A DNA stretch of 64,000 nucleotides from Anisus vortex (GCA_949126835.1 OX421506.1:20098926-20162925), one strand, 5' to 3'; shown: positions 1 through 12,029, counted from the first letter of the stretch. Made by a program: numbers and translations. Notes: a model not told the origin generated them from the sequence alone.

Positions 1-275
1 ACGGCGCAAACTGACATTGTTCGGTCATGTGTTGCGGCACAAGAGCCTGTCAAAAACAATCCTTCAGCAGGGCACGGTAATTTAAAAAGGTGGACGTCGG
101 AGAGGCTGTCAGTGGAGATGCTGGTTCGACAATGTAAAGTATAGGTCAGGGCTGCAGTTGACTCACCTATTGACAACCGCTCAAGATAGGCAAAAGTGAA
201 GAAAGTTGACTGCTTATGTGTTCATTCGCTCCCCCCAACGACCACAACGGTCATGGGATTGATGATGATGATGTA
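1..275 (+). mobile_element. RTE-like LINE 3' end, partial
   Basis: Cut by the window start. It reads, with frameshifts, like the last part of an RTE-type reverse transcriptase ORF (FGHVLRHKS, GRRRRGRQ, CWFDN, LTTAQDRQKW) and parallels the copy at 5341-5877. It ends near a short tgatgatgatg tract, as RTE-type elements often do. Inactive. Confidence 0.75.
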
Positions 276-351
276 TAGAAAATATAATATAAAAATGATC
301 AAGATCTTTCGTTTATTATTAAAAAAATAAAAAACGTTTAAATACAAGTCT

Positions 352-501
352 AATGGGCCGTATTGCTGATGAGAGTTAACACCCTTGCCCCTTATACAAG
401 TCAATCTTTTATGACTGACTTGTAAATTTACAAGTCAGTCATAAAAGATTGACTTGTATAAGGGGCAAGAGTGTTAACTCTCATCAGCAATACGGTCCAT
501 T
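352..501. mobile_element. Foldback/palindromic MITE, copy 1
   Basis: The 75-bp left arm (352-426) and 75-bp right arm (427-501) are reverse complements with two mismatches and no spacer; the centre is AAA|TTT. The ends are AATGGGCCGTATTGCTG and its complement. Related to the copy at 23870-23981, which has the outer arms only. No clear target duplication. Confidence 0.9.
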
Positions 502-1930
502 GTACACAATAATAAAACTGGCTATGTATAACAAAGTATTTCTATTGTCTTCTCTATATTGTTTTCCTGACCAACTTTTTGTCTATTGGTAGGCCTATGT
601 ATTGCTTAGTTTAACCATTTTTAATAAGCGTTGTGTCGTTTGAAAGAGTCCACATCAATTATTACGGCGTATCAAAGTAAGAATTGTGCAAGAGACCTGT
701 TCTGTATTAATTATACTATTTTCCGAAATATGCAGCCTTTATGTCTACATATATTATATATAGATCTATATACGTTTGCTTATCATATTAGGTAAACGTA
801 AATGTTTAGGGAGCAAAGGGGAGAGACATTATTACTATTATTATAAAGTAAAATGTTATTGTTAAGTAGGGTTAAAAGTCGATGGCCTCTGTGATAGGGA
901 TCCTTAAAACTAAAGCACACAAGCAAAAATTAAGCCGTTGTGTTGAAGGATTGGCGTAGAAAGAGACCACACTCCATTAATTTTCAGTTAATACTTTCGG
1001 ATTAGTGTTTTAACCCTAGCAATATTGCAGGTACTGTTAATCCTAACCATATACATAATCACATATTTGTATTTTATTTAACCTTAAAAACAGTTCAGGG
1101 AATGTGGTTAAAATTAAAAGTAGTAGACCTACTAAGTATAATACTTCAAGCATCTAATGAAATTCTGAGAAAGATATGGAGATTAAAGACTTTTTCTTAT
1201 TCTACAGGCCTATTATAGGACAAATTCGAGACGCTTCTCTTTCTTCCCTAAAGGCATCCAGGCATGGATTGGGTTGCCTGGATAAACAGAAAAAAAAAAC
1301 ACAGCTACTTAATATCACCTGAGAACACCTAATAAAAATGCACGACTAGACTCGAACATTGGACGCAAAAACCTCTCTGGAAAGCTCATCTGTAATATAT
1401 AAGACAATAAGATGTGTAGCCTACGTCTACTATGTCAAATAAACAGAAGCAGACGCGTGCTTTTCCATGTAGGCCTATGTGTAGGCTATATTATTATATT
1501 TACAAAGCTAGAAGGAGGGATATAGAAATTAGTGACAGTGATGGTTGACTGAGTTGGAGCTACATTAAGAGAGGTTGAAGAGAAAAACAAAATGTGAAAG
1601 AGAGACAGGGGACTATATCAAGAATATTCTAGAGTCTAGAGTATATTATATAATTGAAACAGGGGAGAGGGGTGCTAGCCTATATTTTTATTTTCTCGAT
1701 CCCAAGAAATAGAAATGTGACCAAATCAGCTCGAACCACACCATCTGTGATACGAGTTTTCCTTTAGTCACATAAAGGGGTTGGGGGTGAGGGTCAGATA
1801 GGCTTTTTTTTTCAAAACTCAGCGCAAATATTTTCATCCGTTAATCAATAGCTAAATCCTCTAAAACAAAACTGAAGGCGTATCTCGAAATGGTCGATGT
1901 TTTTATTTAGGACACGACTAGACTATGTAC
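502..1930. other. Intergenic, no feature seen
   Basis: AT-rich sequence with several TAGGCCTA words and a few A/T runs. No open frame with recognisable sequence, no tRNA-like promoter and no terminal repeats were seen. Confidence 0.6.
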
Positions 1931-2198
1931 TGTATAATAAATTACCCTTCGGACAAAACAGATCACAGGGATGTTGAAACAGCGTTCACCAGTCTCCTTG
2001 GCCACGGCATATTAGGGGATGTGTGGCCAGCGCAATGCCCAGGCGCCTTTACTTTACCCCAACTAATGTCATGTACCCATCAGAGCTGGTTAGATTCAGG
2101 GACACCCTCAAGTCCTGGAAAAAAAATCCGATCCTCCACCAAAACTCGAACCTTTCGGATCGCCAGAGCGCGTTCGGCTACCGTCAAGGATCTTTCAA
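1931..2198 (-). mobile_element. tRNA-derived SINE (family S1), copy 1
   Basis: Reverse orientation. The tRNA-like head is at the right, with a B-box like GGTTCGAGT at about 2145-2155. The body, shared with seven other copies, contains the complement of the block with aactaatgtcatgtaccc and ggccacggcatattagggg. The tail is cccttcggac. Confidence 0.8.
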
Positions 2199-2545
2199 AT
2201 AACGAAACATGGGCACAATAAATGAATTTGCTGTTAATGTTTTCAATAAAGAAACATGAGCACAATTTGTTGTTGTTGATGTTTTTCAATAAAGAAACAT
2301 GGGCACAATAAATGAATAATAATTTGTTGTTGTTTTTCAATAAAGAAACATGGACACAATAAATTAATTTGTTGTTGATGTTTTTCAATAAAGAAACATG
2401 GACACAATAAATGAATAATAATTTGTTGTTGTTTTTCAATAAAGAAACATGGACACAATAAATGAATTTGCTGATGATGTTTTCAATAAAGAAACATGTA
2501 CACAATAAATTAATAATAATTTCATTTGTTGTTGTTTTTCAATAA
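2199..2545. repeat. Tandem repeat, about 50-bp unit, about 7 copies
   Basis: The recurring core is caataaagaaacatggacac followed by aataaatgaat and a tgttgttgtt spacer of variable length. The array starts exactly at the head of the adjacent SINE. A 141-aa reverse frame here is repeat read-through. Confidence 0.9.
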
Positions 2546-3222
2546 GAAGCTCGGGTGTCTAACCTCTACGGGAGTGTTGCTCTCCCCCCCCCCCCTGGTT
2601 GGGAGAGGGGGTGTGTGTGCTAAGGATATCTTGGGGGTGCTTATTTCCCATGGACTTGCCCAGGCGCCAGCAACCATACAGCCGGCCCTGTATTCAAGGT
2701 ACGTATCCTTTAGTCCTTAAATTTGTTTCTAGGTAGCTATGGTAGTTTGCAATGTGCAATTTACTTCATACTTAAAACTCTAAACGCCTTTGTAAAATAA
2801 AAAGTTGAGGGGAGATTATACCTTCTAGCAACACATGTGGTGTGATTTTTTTTTCTCAGGGATTAAGATTATCTTATAGATCTATAAGTAGCCAGGGTTT
2901 GTTTGTTGTTGTTTTTTTGCTATATATTCTGTTCACTGTTACAAAATATTTTCTACGTCTTAGTTAGACTATTTCTTTTTGGCCTGAGAGATATAGGCCT
3001 ACGTAATTAACTTTTCAATAGAGGCAGTATAGCATATTTAAGTTGGATTCTGTTTCGTATGCTTATAAACTAGAACACGGCTGTTATCTTTTAGTATCTT
3101 ACGTAACAACGATATCGTACTGTCATTCTCGTTTGCTTTTTTTGCATAGGGACGTTGGAGAAACTTTACAGGTAATACACAATATAGGCCTATATTTTAG
3201 TGTTGTATAATTTCGATACCAA
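2546..3222. other. Intergenic, no feature seen
   Basis: It holds a poly-C run near 2587-2597 and AT-rich sequence with several TAGGCCTA words. No gene or element was recognised. Confidence 0.5.
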
Positions 3223-3637
3223 GGGGCCGTCCATAAATGACTTCATGCGCAAAAGGGGGAGGGAGGGGGGGGGGTCAAAAACATTTGTGATGATAATATG
3301 TGACAAGTGGGAGGGGGGCATGTTTAAACAATGTGCATTTTTAATGAAATTTTCACTTTAAAAACTTTGACCTACACTTAATAACAACTTTATTTATATT
3401 CTTTATTAGATACGATAAAAAAAAGTTAATTGTAACATATTTTATTAATAATTTTGAAATGGGAAATTTGGTGAGAGTTTGTTTTGTTTTTTTTTGGTGG
3501 GGGGTGCAGAGTTTTGTGACCTCAAATTGTAACGGGTGTCTTGACTTTTTTGCACAACTTGTGACGAAGGTGGGGAGAGTGGGTTGTGGGTAATAAACAA
3601 TGGCCAAAATAGATTGACATCATTTATGGATGGCCCT
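3223..3637. mobile_element. MITE with GGGGCCGTCCAT ends (family G)
   Basis: The left end ggggccgtccataaatga is mirrored by the right end tcatttatggatggccctc. G-rich motifs lie just inside both ends. Its last 77 bp belong to the 374-bp tandem array. CAAG-like flanks occur on both sides, but the target duplication is uncertain. Confidence 0.7.
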
Positions 3638-4682
3638 CAAGTGTGTTATTAATTGTTGTTGACTTTACGTATGCACACACATATTGTTTACGGCCGGTGG
3701 GGAATGTCATAAATTTTTTTATTTTTTTTTTCGCGTTTAGAAACAAAATGGTTCAACTGTTTTGTTATTATCAAGAAAGAGCGTGGCTCAACATGAACAA
3801 CAAGTGCTTGCTTGGCAAAAAAAAAGTTATAGGCCTACTACGCGCCAGTGAGCTGTGCGTTCTCGGTACACTGCGCGCGGCAAATATGGGATAGATCTGG
3901 TGGTTCTTCTCTCATCAAGTGCGTGGTTTCTTCAGTGACGAAGGTGGGGAGAGTGGGTTGTGGGTAATAAACAATGGCCAAAATAGATTGACATCATTTA
4001 TGGATGGCCCTCAAGTGTGTTATTAATTGTTGTTGACTTTACGTATGCACACACATATTGTTTACGGCCGGTGGGGAGTGTCATAAATTTTTTTATTTTT
4101 TTTTTCGCGTTTAGAAACAAAATGGTTCAACTGTTTTGTTATTATCAAGAAAGAGCGTGGCTCAACATGAACAACAAGTGCTTGCTTGGCAAAAAAAAAG
4201 TTATAGGCCTACTACGCGCCAGTGAGCTGTGCGTTCTCGGTACACTGCGCGCGGCAAATATGGGATAGATCTGGTGGTTCTTCTCTCATCAAGTGCGTGG
4301 TTTCTTCAGTGACGAAGGTGGGGAGAGTGGGTTGTGGGTAATAAACAATGGCCAAAATAGATTGACATCATTTATGGATGGCCCTCAAGTGTGTTATTAA
4401 TTGTTGTTGACTTTACGTATGCACACACATATTGTTTACGGCCGGTGGGGAGTGTCATAAATTTTTTTATTTTTTTTTTCGCGTTTAGAAACAAAATGGT
4501 TCAACTGTTTTGTTATTATCAAGAAAGAGCGTGGCTCAACATGAACAACAAGTGCTTGCTTGGCAAAAAAAAAGTTATAGGCCTACTACGCGCCAGTGAG
4601 CTGTGCGTTCTCGGTACACTGCGCGCGGCAAATATGGGATAGATCTGGTGGTTCTTCTCTCATCAAGTGCGTGGTTTCTTCA
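3561..4682. repeat. 374-bp tandem triplication
   Basis: Three head-to-tail copies start at 3561, 3935 and 4309 and are almost identical (for example ggggaatgtc in copy 1, ggggagtgtc in copies 2 and 3). Each copy combines the right end of the neighbouring MITE with unrelated sequence and an 83-codon open frame that resembles no protein I know. Confidence 0.95.
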
Positions 4683-4768
4683 GTGTCATTGACTTAAAGT
4701 TAACATCGTCTGCTACTCTGCCTTACTGGCGAGTGTTATACGTACGCGCGCGCACAACTCTTTGCCTC

Positions 4769-4786
4769 GTGCTCTCTCTCTCTCTC

Positions 4787-4832
<46 letters not shown>
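4769..4832. repeat. (CT)n microsatellite
   Basis: About 60 bases of nearly pure CT dinucleotides. Confidence 0.95.
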
Positions 4833-4833
<1 letters not shown>

Positions 4834-5340
4834 GTGTCTCTACCTATCTAGAAAACAACATACATCCATAGTTTAGACATAACAAGAAATTAAAACCAAA
4901 TACTCACGCTCCAACACACGTGTGGCTTTCTTTACTAATTTAGTTTTTTAGATCAACACGAGTAAATACTCTCTAAGCTCAGTGATGTGTTTGTGTGATT
5001 GTTGGGTATGTGTGTGTGTGTGTAAGTAGTCCATGCTTACTGTCTGTGAGTGTGTGTTTGCATAAGCGTGGATGTGCTTTGCTTGTTTTAGTCTAAAGAC
5101 ACGAAGATTTTTTTTTCTTAAATCTCCATTTACAAACAGATGTGAGATAAGAAAAGAGCGGGAAGACACGCCTGACACATTGTTGATAGTATCCTGCTAA
5201 AGATATAGTTCTAAACATAAATTTAAAGCAGAAGCCCAGTTTATAAAAAGTATTTGTTCATTAAATGTGTGCATTGTTTCATTATTTCAAACCTTAGTGT
5301 GATTAGGCTATATGATTAGGCTATATATAATATAATATGG
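4833..5340. other. Intergenic, no gene seen
   Basis: A short (TG)n tract lies near 5009-5022. The rest is unremarkable AT-rich DNA. Confidence 0.5.
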
Positions 5341-5877
5341 TCCAGCAAAAGCATTAGTCTCACAACAAAACTCAGGCTTTACAGAGCCCTTGTGAAAACC
5401 ATTAATTATGGATGTGAGACCTGGACACTGCTAGCAGCTACTAAAAACAAGTTGCAGGCATTCGAAAATAAATGCATGAGAAAAATCCTTCCAATCTCCT
5501 GCCTAGAACAAAGGACTAATGAGTAGCCTATGTCTGGGACTTGGGACATAATATTATCAATTGCGGGCCCACAATTTTAAGAAACCATTACCGGTATAGC
5601 AACAATCAAACGGCTCAAGCCAACATGGTTCGGTCATGTGTTGCAGCATAATAACCAGCCGAAAACAATCCTCCAAGGCGCTGTAGAAGGTCGACGCCGG
5701 AGAGGCCGTCAGCGGAAATGCTGGTTCGACTATAAAAAAAAAGATTGGACATGGCTACGGTTGACTGAACTATTGATAACCGCTCAAGATATGCAAAAAT
5801 GGAGAATGATGACTGCTGAGGTGTCCATTCGCTTTCCCCCAACGACCACGACGGTCAATGGTCTGATGATTAGATGA
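5341..5877 (+). pseudogene. RTE-like LINE reverse transcriptase, C-terminal remnant
   Basis: The first part translates as LTTKLRLYRALVKTINYGCE, TWTLLAATKNKLQAFENKCM, RKILPISCLEQRTNE. This is the thumb and post-RT region of RTE-type LINEs. After a deletion and frame change it continues as FGHVLQHNNQPKTILQGAVE, GRRRRGRQRKCWFDY, LLITAQDMQKWRMMTAEVSI. It is 5'-truncated and dead. Confidence 0.85.
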
Positions 5878-5884
5878 TATATCT

Positions 5885-5940
5885 ATATATATACCGGTAT
5901 ATATTGCGTTCGTATATACCGGTATATATTGCGTTCGTAC
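5885..5940. repeat. Two-copy short tandem duplication
   Basis: The unit ataccggtatatattgcgtt plus cgt appears twice in a row. Confidence 0.8.
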
Positions 5941-6466
5941 GCACCAACAAACACCTTAATAGCGCCACTTGTTGATCCCAGAATATTGAGTAGACCTACC
6001 GCGTAGGACTCGTTTTTCGATGATAGGCCTACTGGAAATGCCCGGATATAGGTCTACTTATTAAAACCAAAGGAAGACAATTTGTATTGTCTTTGTTAAG
6101 GGGACGTCCATTAATTACGTCAACAAATTAGGGGGGAGGGGGGTCTGAAAAAGTTTGACAATTGTTGACATGGGGGAGGGGGGGAGTTCAAGAAAAGTTG
6201 ACGTCAACAATGTTACTTTTTATGAAGTAACTGAAACAAATTTAGTAATAAATTCTACATTTGTCCTCTTAAACTTACATAGATAACATTAACAACATAG
6301 TTTTACGTTAATACAAATATATCAATTATGGAAACTACATTTGATATGTCCTTTTTGTGTCCATCTTGCTAGTTTGTAGATCTATGTATGGGTGGAAACT
6401 AATCCAATTGTTAGCAAGGCAAAGTGACCGACCAATTGTAGAAAACTTCACCTTCGCTGTCTAGCG

Positions 6467-6949
6467 TGGGGTTGCCAGATACATGGGTGTCAAAAGAAGG
6501 ACAAAGGAGGACATTGTGTTTCAATTGCATAGTTTCGCATTTAGCCCGCAATCAGTATGATTTTATTACAAGAGCTGCCACTAAGTTTAAATGTGTATTG
6601 GTAAACTGAGCAGGAAACAGTTTTGTTAAAACTAACATATAAATTCAATGTAGGCTGAAAGGCAGATTGCATTTGGTTGGGCAACTTTAAAGCTCATTCA
6701 CGCGTCTTCTAAAAAAACGGATAATTATTTTCTTGTACAAATGATCACTTGTTTTTTAATTAGAAATCTATATACCTAACATGTTAATACTAATTTTAAA
6801 ATGTATTTGTCCTTATGCCTACAAAACAAAACATAGGCCTATTACAAAAGCTGGACATTTTAAAGGTATTGTGCTTTGCCTGCCGGACGGAGGACAATAG
6901 TCTAAATAGGAGGACATGTCCTCCTTTTGCCGGACGTCTGGCAACCCTA
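6467..6949. mobile_element. hAT-type MITE (TGGGGTTGCCAGAT ends, family P), copy 1
   Basis: The ends are TGGGGTTGCCAGAT and ...GTCTGGCAACCCTA. The 8-bp flanks gtctagcg and gtccagcg differ at one base, consistent with a hAT target duplication. Inside, gaggacat and ctccttttgccgg motifs are shared with the copy at 20017. Confidence 0.82.
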
Positions 6950-7529
6950 GTCCAGCGAGACATGGTGGCTGGAATAACAAAAGAACACAAACACACTAAC
7001 AAACTGTCTGCAGAGAACGTTCAGAAACCCAGTTTTTTTGCCGCTCAGTATATCTAAATTAGACTAGGTGCCAGAGTCTGGCGTTCGTTATATAAGCCAT
7101 GTAAGCGATGGCGGGGATTGACAATGGAACTAAAAACAATAATAGGCCCTCGCCGAGACTATTACTAATGTTTGCAAAGCATTGAATAAAGTGAATTTTG
7201 TGAATCCAACATGTTTTTTTTTTTTAATATTTCCTTCAGAAAAATAATTCTTGGCCCACCCCCATGAAGTACGAAATACTTAGCCTACCTTATTTCATTT
7301 TAACATCCCTCATTCTGATATATAAACTAATATATTTTTGCTCACTACGTTATAATAGGTGAAACATTAAAATTAGGTCGATTAGGCTCTATATTTAGTA
7401 ATTTTTACGTTTTCATTTCTAATTTTCTGGAAAAATTTAATGAGATAATAGGCAACTACCGAGTGTATATAATGTGTGTGTGGACAATAATGTAAGAAGG
7501 AATAGTGAACTAGCCTATATATAATGGTT

Positions 7530-8364
7530 AAAATTAGGTTTTTTAAAACTGGTTTTTCTTCAATACGGTTTTCGGTTCTATAAAACTGGTATAAAATCGG
7601 ATTTCGGTTTCTCAACCCCTCTCCATTCCCCCTTCCCACGCAATGTCACAAGTTACAGGCCGGAAAAGCCAAATGTGCTTAGTTTTGTAGGTAGGCCTAT
7701 AATTGAAAAATAATTCAAATTTAATTAGTGTTTGCAGGGCATTCAAGAGGTTCATTTTTTTTATACAATATGATTTTGTACACTTTATCATAAAATTCTT
7801 TAGAACTAAAAAAAATCTGGGCTAATTGATTAAAACCGATTATAGCTTTCAATAGTGATAATCAAATTTGCGATTATCGTTGACCATGATATTAAAAAGC
7901 ATATGAAAAGGATTACGATGTAAATCCAGGATTCTTAGTACGCAGATGCGTACGCAATCCAGGGTACTGCCACCGCTCCTACTTATCTGTTGGGAACATT
8001 AGTTTACAACGAACCATCGTTAAAGACGTTTTTCTTCAAAATTTTCTGACACAAAGGATTGTACCTGTAACTTAACATTTGGTTTGATGTTGTTTTTATT
8101 GCATTCCATAGTTAGTATCTAGTCTAAGACTAAATAGTGTTAGCAAGACATTTCAAGAATTGTTTTGTGTGAATCCAACATTAAGCCTTTTTATTAAAAA
8201 TAGAAAAAAAAAAGAGACAAAAAAAGGTTGTGCTACTTGAAATAAGGATTAGGCCTAGATGTCTACCTCCCAACCAAGAAACCGAATTCCGATTTTGAAA
8301 ATCAAAACCGGTTTTCGGTTTCAAAACCGGAAACCGGTATTCCGGTTTTCGGTTAACACCCTAG
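7530..8364 (-). mobile_element. hAT-like remnant with decayed BED-finger region, copy 1
   Basis: The end at 8364 is ctagggtgttaaccg on the - strand, followed by repeated CCGGTTTTCGGTTT motifs. The interior at 7720-7990 is the inverted counterpart of 47360-47640. In that second copy the matching segment still reads as a BED-zinc-finger end; here it is mutated beyond reading. Confidence 0.6.
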
Positions 8365-8780
8365 TTAAAATATGAGGCTTATTTACAACTGTTGCACAAT
8401 TTCCCCCTAAACTATTTGACAATTAACATTGTACCAAAAGCTATTTTAGTGACACGTAGAATTAGACATGATTAAATAGGCCTATGTATATGAAAAGAAC
8501 AATAGTAACCAAATGAGAATTATAGTCTATTAGAAATCTTTGAAACAAGTTTTAAATGGATCACAATTAATTAGCCTACAGTATAGACCTTTCCGTTTTA
8601 AATCTATTTTAAACATAAAAGCAAGCGTCTAAAATTGTGTTACTTGTTTTGGGGGGGGGGAGGGTAACCAATTGTTGACGTAATTATATACGGGGGTTCT
8701 CTGAAAGTTGTTGACAAGGCAGAGGGGGGGGGGAGGTAAAAATCGCCTAAAAATTGTTGACGTAATTAATGGACGTCCCC

Positions 8781-10054
8781 TAAAACAAACCTCATGTATT
8801 CAGTATTCAGTGCCCTCACAAGGGGGGGAGGGGCATATGCCGGGGCGACACTTCTAGGGGGCGGCAAATGTAGTCTAAATATAGCAATAAACAAGCTGTT
8901 ACGGTATACAAGGGGGCGGCGCTGAAACTTTTGCCCTGGGGCGCTACATATTTACATAGGCTATATAAAGGCTATGCGTGTAATTACTATAAATCAAAGT
9001 ATAGTCTACTTGTTATGCTATTATGCTTTTAATCGAGTTACTGAGTAGTGCTATTAATAAATTTAAAAATCATTACATTTTATAGGCTCTAATCACTTTA
9101 TTTGTTTGTTGTTTTTTTGTTGTTGTTGTTGTTTTTTTCATTCTTCTTTAATTTCAATCAAGACTTCGGGAAATACTTTTTTACACACCGGGAAAACGTG
9201 ATCAACAGCTGTGCGATGTGACGTCAAACAGAATTAACACTGGCCTACAAAAGAAAGAAAAAGCCCGAACAATTTATTTGATCCACGACATATTTCGTCG
9301 GCTGCTGTATGCTGTGACATATTAGAATCAGTGGCGTATTTAGGCATGTTCCACATGTTCCATTAGAACAGGGGCCCCCACACATCACAAAAAGATTTTT
9401 TTTAGTGACATCCCCATTCTCTCGTTGAAAAAATGTAAATAAAATTAATGTATTCCCCTTCAATTTTAAGCGACCCAGTCCAACCAAGAAATTTATGACT
9501 TTACATAATGTAACATTAATTAACGGCACTTTTCTGAAGTATGTGGAAGGCAGGGCAAGGCCACGAGGGGACCTCACATAAATTTGGGAACAGGGCCCCC
9601 ACAATCCTAAATATGGTCTTGATTAGAATAAATGACAACGTCAGCCTTTATAATAAGATTTTTATGATCCACAAAATTTAACATAAGTGTGAAAAAACTA
9701 TAAAATATCTAGCATAAACTGGGCATAAATCTAGCATTAAACCCGTTATTAATCTAGTAAAATTAAAAGCAAAACCACAGCAAAAAAATAGCTTCTGTTA
9801 CTCTCAATCCTGATCATTCTTAACCCCCCTTTCCCCCCCCCCCTACACACACATACACATACTCGATGATGTATCTTTCTAAATTTACGTATATAAATTA
9901 TTATTTATCTGAGTGGTCTACTTGTGTCATTGTTGCCAAATATAATTATAATTATAAAATAGATGTAAGTTTATCAATGGTGAGTTACCCACACTACTAG
10001 ACTACCAGCATTCGTTCGAAATTAAAGCGATTGTACTATTTAATATGAAACTAA
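8781..10054. other. Intergenic; one dispersed repeat, no gene
   Basis: At about 9333-9603 a segment begins cagtggcgtatttaggcatg and contains paired gaacaggggcccccaca blocks at its two sides, probably a repeat element. A poly-C run lies near 9833. No coding potential was recognised. Confidence 0.45.
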
Positions 10055-10226
10055 ACAAAACGCAAATGTTTAAAATTGTGTTACTTGTTTTGAGGGGGGG
10101 GGGTAACAAATTGTTGACGTAATTATATAGGGGGGGGGGGGGTCTCTGAAAGTTTGACAGTTGTTGACAAGGGGGAGGTAAAAATCGCCAAAAAATTGTT
10201 GACGTAATTAATGGACGTCCCCTATA
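10055..10226. mobile_element. Right end of a family-G element, second copy
   Basis: Nearly the same as 8620-8780: taaaattgtgttacttgttt, then a G-rich run, ttgttgacgtaattatata, and the end attaatggacgtcccct. No left end was found nearby, so it is truncated. Confidence 0.7.
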
Positions 10227-10407
10227 CGTGGTTGTGCATTATCTTTAGCGAAAAGCTTTTTACTTTTTTTTTGTAACTTTTTGTGTTTACTTTTTAATTT
10301 TTTGATGTTCATTCGTTGATTCGGGGTAGTGTAGGCATAGAAGTTTATATGAAGCTACTCATTTCAATCGTCCTGAAATAGACAGTGTGTATACTACTGT
10401 AGACCTA

Positions 10408-10600
10408 TCCGGCTGGTCCAGCGGTTAGTTCACCGGACTGTCAACCAAAAACCAACGGACAGGTCGCGGGTTCTATCCCTGCCACCGATGGTTCCCTGTC
10501 GCCCTGCAGGAGTTTTGGGACTAGTGGACGTAATAATCTTCTATCTAGAAGGAACGTCTGTAAACTTATAAGATATAAGATATCCCTAATGCTGTTTAAA
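10408..10600 (+). mobile_element. tRNA-derived SINE (family S2)
   Basis: The A-box-like TGGTCCAGCGGTTAG and B-box-like GGTTCTATCCC have tRNA spacing. A 3' body follows (gaaggaacgtctgtaaac). It lacks a clean acceptor stem, so it is not a functional tRNA gene. A shorter relative lies at 26404. Confidence 0.65.
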
Positions 10601-11860
10601 ATTTCGTAATAAAAAAAACAAGAAGTAGAAAGGGGATTTCTTCAGATTTGAAAGAGAGAAAAAGAGATGAACAAGCATAATATATTATAATATACTGGGC
10701 ATCGCAGCTGTGATCTAATCATAATAGCGTATTACTGACCTAGATTTCGTAGATCCGTTGATGGCTGATGGGCTTATCACAAACAAATAGAGATAAAGAA
10801 GAAAGTGAAACTGAAAGGTTTAAGTTTTTATTTTAGAGTGAACAAGCTTTCACGAAAGACGTAGATCTATTTAGAATTTGGCTACACTTCTTTTGGGAAT
10901 CAATTCAGATTCATTTAATATTGGTAGGGTATTTTGTAACTATACTGATTTTATTATTAGTTTAGGGCCTAGGCCTACGCCCCTACGGCTATACGTATCT
11001 CTTAAACTATAGTCTTAAAAAAAAAATAACAAAAACTAAATACCGAAAGAAACATTCTCAACACTGTTTTATTAATAGAATAAGCAAGAACAAAAATTAA
11101 ATACCGAAAAAATCGTTATGACTTTAGTTTGTATTGTATTGAAATATTATTTTCTACGCTTTTTTTATTATTTACCTTTTATTGTTTGGTATTGTGATTT
11201 TTTTTTCCTTTAGATAGTATATTATTGTTAATTTAATAGGCTATTTTTAATAACAAGTCAAGTCAACACAACTGTTTGCTACGTTATAATATCAGACGCT
11301 TGACAATTACAATTATTATGCATATGCCAGGGTCAGAAACAATTAAAAAGAACAAAAACTAAATGCCGAAAAGAAACGTTCATTTTAATAGTCTCTTTTC
11401 TTTCTCTCTTAACATTAATATTAACTTAACTTAACTAATATTGTAATATTGTAGTCGTTCGTTTCTCCGTCATTTTGACGGGCATAACCACTAGTAGTCT
11501 TATAATTGTTTACAGTCAACAACCAAGATACATTTTTTTTATCCTTTATAAAACATATAGCCTTCTATAATATATATATATAGGCATATATATATATATA
11601 GGATTATCTAGCTGTAGCCAAGTAAGCTTAAATAATGGGCGTTGCACTGTTGACAAAAGTTTATAATAATATTCTGGGACTTGACCTACATACTTTTTCA
11701 ATTGTTTTTTTAGTGAGCATCGTTAACGAAAATGTAGATCTATTTCAATATCAGAAATAGAATTAAAATATTTATTTTTAACAATTTCTCAAAATGTTGT
11801 TTATTTGATTTTTAATGGGATACTATGTCTATATCGCTTGTGAACTGTAGTGAGTATACG
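10601..11860. other. AT-rich upstream region, no gene seen
   Basis: The only structured part is a short (TA)n tract near 11570-11600. No exon, element end or RNA gene was recognised. Confidence 0.5.
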
Positions 11861-12029
11861 CCTCTTGTTTAAATCGAATACTTGCACAACCGGTTAACCT
11901 CAATCTTTGTGCTGACCGAAGCGAAACGGATTCCTCCGGTAGAATTCGATATTTTCCGCCTCCTTGAGACGTAAACATCGGGTCACATCCGGTCGCAGTT
12001 TGATGTCTTGAAAAGACAATTCAGACAAA
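11861..12029 (+). promoter_or_regulatory. Probable promoter and 5'UTR of the SPATS2-like gene
   Basis: This stretch directly upstream of the ATG is richer in GC and CpG than its AT-rich surroundings. It has no TATA box at a suitable distance. It repeats CCGG-type cores (ctccggtag, catccggtcg, accggtta), which could be ETS- or similar-factor sites (inference). No transposon sequence is visible here. The TSS is unknown; an in-frame stop at 12009 bounds the reading frame. Confidence 0.5.

Larger units (their letters stand above)
6100..8780. mobile_element. 2.7-kb element with GGGGACGTCCATTAATTACG ends (family G)
   Basis: The left end at 6100 (ggggacgtccattaattacg, then tcaacaa) and the right end at 8780 are inverted copies. 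Each has G-rich stretches and TTGTTGAC motifs inside. It encloses a complete hAT-like MITE (6467-6949) and a hAT remnant (7530-8364), so it is probably inflated by nested insertions. No transposase was seen. Confidence 0.65.

Noticed and set aside
3643..4642. Three identical 83-codon frames
   Set aside because: Copies of one 374-bp duplicated unit. No recognisable domain, and identity is explained by recent duplication.
10408..10490. Functional tRNA gene (also considered at 33615-33700 and 51755-51830)
   Set aside because: A- and B-box sequences are present but no complete cloverleaf with a paired acceptor stem; two of the three loci have SINE-like 3' bodies.
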